DNA of 64,000 nucleotides from an uncultured Shimia sp. Lineage in GTDB: Bacteria; Pseudomonadota; Alphaproteobacteria; Rhodobacterales; Rhodobacteraceae. Numbering within the stretch: the stretch's first letter is position 1; every line of letters begins with the position of its first letter. Below are positions 63,528 to 64,000 of this stretch, piece by piece. The position numbers and the translations under genes are program-made. The stretch spans positions 62,001 through 126,000 of the forward strand of contig CALCOY010000022.1 in assembly GCA_937897325.1 (NCBI GenBank), read 5' to 3'. The notes beneath the pieces were generated by a model. That model did not search any database and was not told the DNA's origin. It was given only the letters and a program-made list of their open reading frames with translations.

Positions 63528-63648
63528 CTGGGTCTTTCTTTTGGCCCGGGGCTTTCGGCAGAGGTAGCTTTGTGGGCCGGGTCGGTGCAATTGCAAAGTT
63601 GCCCAAGCGGCTTGACAGGCGAAGAGGCGTCGTAGAGATGCCGCAGCT

Positions 63649-64000
63649 ATGCATCGTTACGTCAATCTTGCCCTGCTTGTCTTATACCCCGTCGCTTGGT
63701 TTGCGCCGCTCTTGCGGGCAGGGCTTTTGCCGCTTTTCGGCTTATCGGAGATCAGCGTCTTGACCGGACTGCAATCGTTGTGGGCCTCGGACATTTTTCT
63801 GGCGCTGGTGGTGACGCTCTTTGCGCTGTTTGCACCATATCTTAAGACTATTGGCTTGGCGCTTTTGCATTGGCGAATGCTGAGCCCGCGTCTTTTGCCC
63901 GTGCTGTCAGTCTTGGGGAAACTCGCAATGGCAGATATCTTCCTGATCGCGCTTTACATCACGATCGCCAAGGGGATCGGTGTCGGACGGATTGAAGTTG
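63649..64000 (+). CDS. PqiA-family (paraquat-inducible protein A) membrane protein, 3'-truncated
   Basis: The first 117 codons are present before the window edge. The frame starts MHRYVNLALLVLYPVAWFAP and has three hydrophobic segments, with the PqiA-like segments LPVLSVLGKLAMADIFLIAL at residues 83-102. PqiA proteins are inner-membrane partners of MCE-type lipid transporters. The ATG at 63649 is 121 bp upstream of the murJ start, divergent from it. No zinc-ribbon cysteines are in the visible part. Confidence 0.75.
   Translation, partial: MHRYVNLALLVLYPVAWFAPLLRAGLLPLFGLSEISVLTGLQSLWASDIFLALVVTLFALFAPYLKTIGLALLHWRMLSPRLLPVLSVLGKLAMADIFLIALYITIAKGIGVGRIEV

Overview
The window is a chromosomal stretch from a Rhodobacteraceae (Roseobacter-group) alphaproteobacterium. 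This is inferred from the GC-rich coding sequence, tightly packed operons with ATGA overlaps, the gene neighbourhoods (aglEFGAK with divergent aglR, choXWV, tamAB, a urease operon with small accessory ORFs, kbl-tdh behind an XRE-cupin regulator) and an FNR-type site. No prophage, insertion sequence, CRISPR array, rRNA operon or plasmid backbone was recognised. There is one tRNA, tRNA-Gly(TCC), and one TPP riboswitch.

Layout. 1-7.2 kb: a 5'-truncated CocE/NonD hydrolase and a complete Dpp/Opp-type peptide ABC importer with a fused double ATPase. 7.2-8.6 kb: an array of 11-bp repeats, an isoprenylcysteine methyltransferase-like membrane protein and an undefined 460-bp stretch. 8.6-11.5 kb: XRE-cupin regulator plus kbl-tdh (threonine to glycine and acetyl-CoA). 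11.5-16.1 kb: a GST, a PaiB-type flavoprotein and thiBPQ under a TPP riboswitch. 16.4-20.1 kb: aroC, a ClbS/DfsB-family protein and a DMT permease diverging around a perfect FNR box, and a secreted cyclase-family protein. 20.1-23.6 kb: choXWV choline importer with a GST gene inverted inside it. 23.6-26.6 kb: a translationally coupled membrane protein/MoxR ATPase/VWA trio. 26.7-31.4 kb: esterase, acyl-CoA synthetase and an MsbA-like exporter.

31.5-36.9 kb: tRNA-Gly, then a P-loop NTPase overlapping an ABC-exporter-like protein whose nucleotide-binding domain has lost all catalytic motifs, followed by a histidine kinase and an OmpR-type regulator. This is the most unusual block in the window. 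36.9-43.6 kb: a GAPDH homologue and tamBA. 43.6-51.2 kb: alpha-glucoside uptake and hydrolysis (aglEFGAK) with LacI-type aglR. 51.2-57.2 kb: urease ureDAB-lprI-like-small ORF-ureC-DUF1127-ureEFG. 57.2-59.9 kb: a two-subunit molybdenum hydroxylase (IorAB-like). 60.0-64.0 kb: a second copy of the 11-bp repeat element, trpS, a rhomboid-fold protein without catalytic residues, murJ and a truncated pqiA-like gene.

The genes are mostly scavenging systems (peptides, thiamine, choline, alpha-glucosides, urea, threonine) set among conserved envelope genes (tamAB, murJ, the exporter). All assignments come from reading motifs and gene context by eye; no database search was run.
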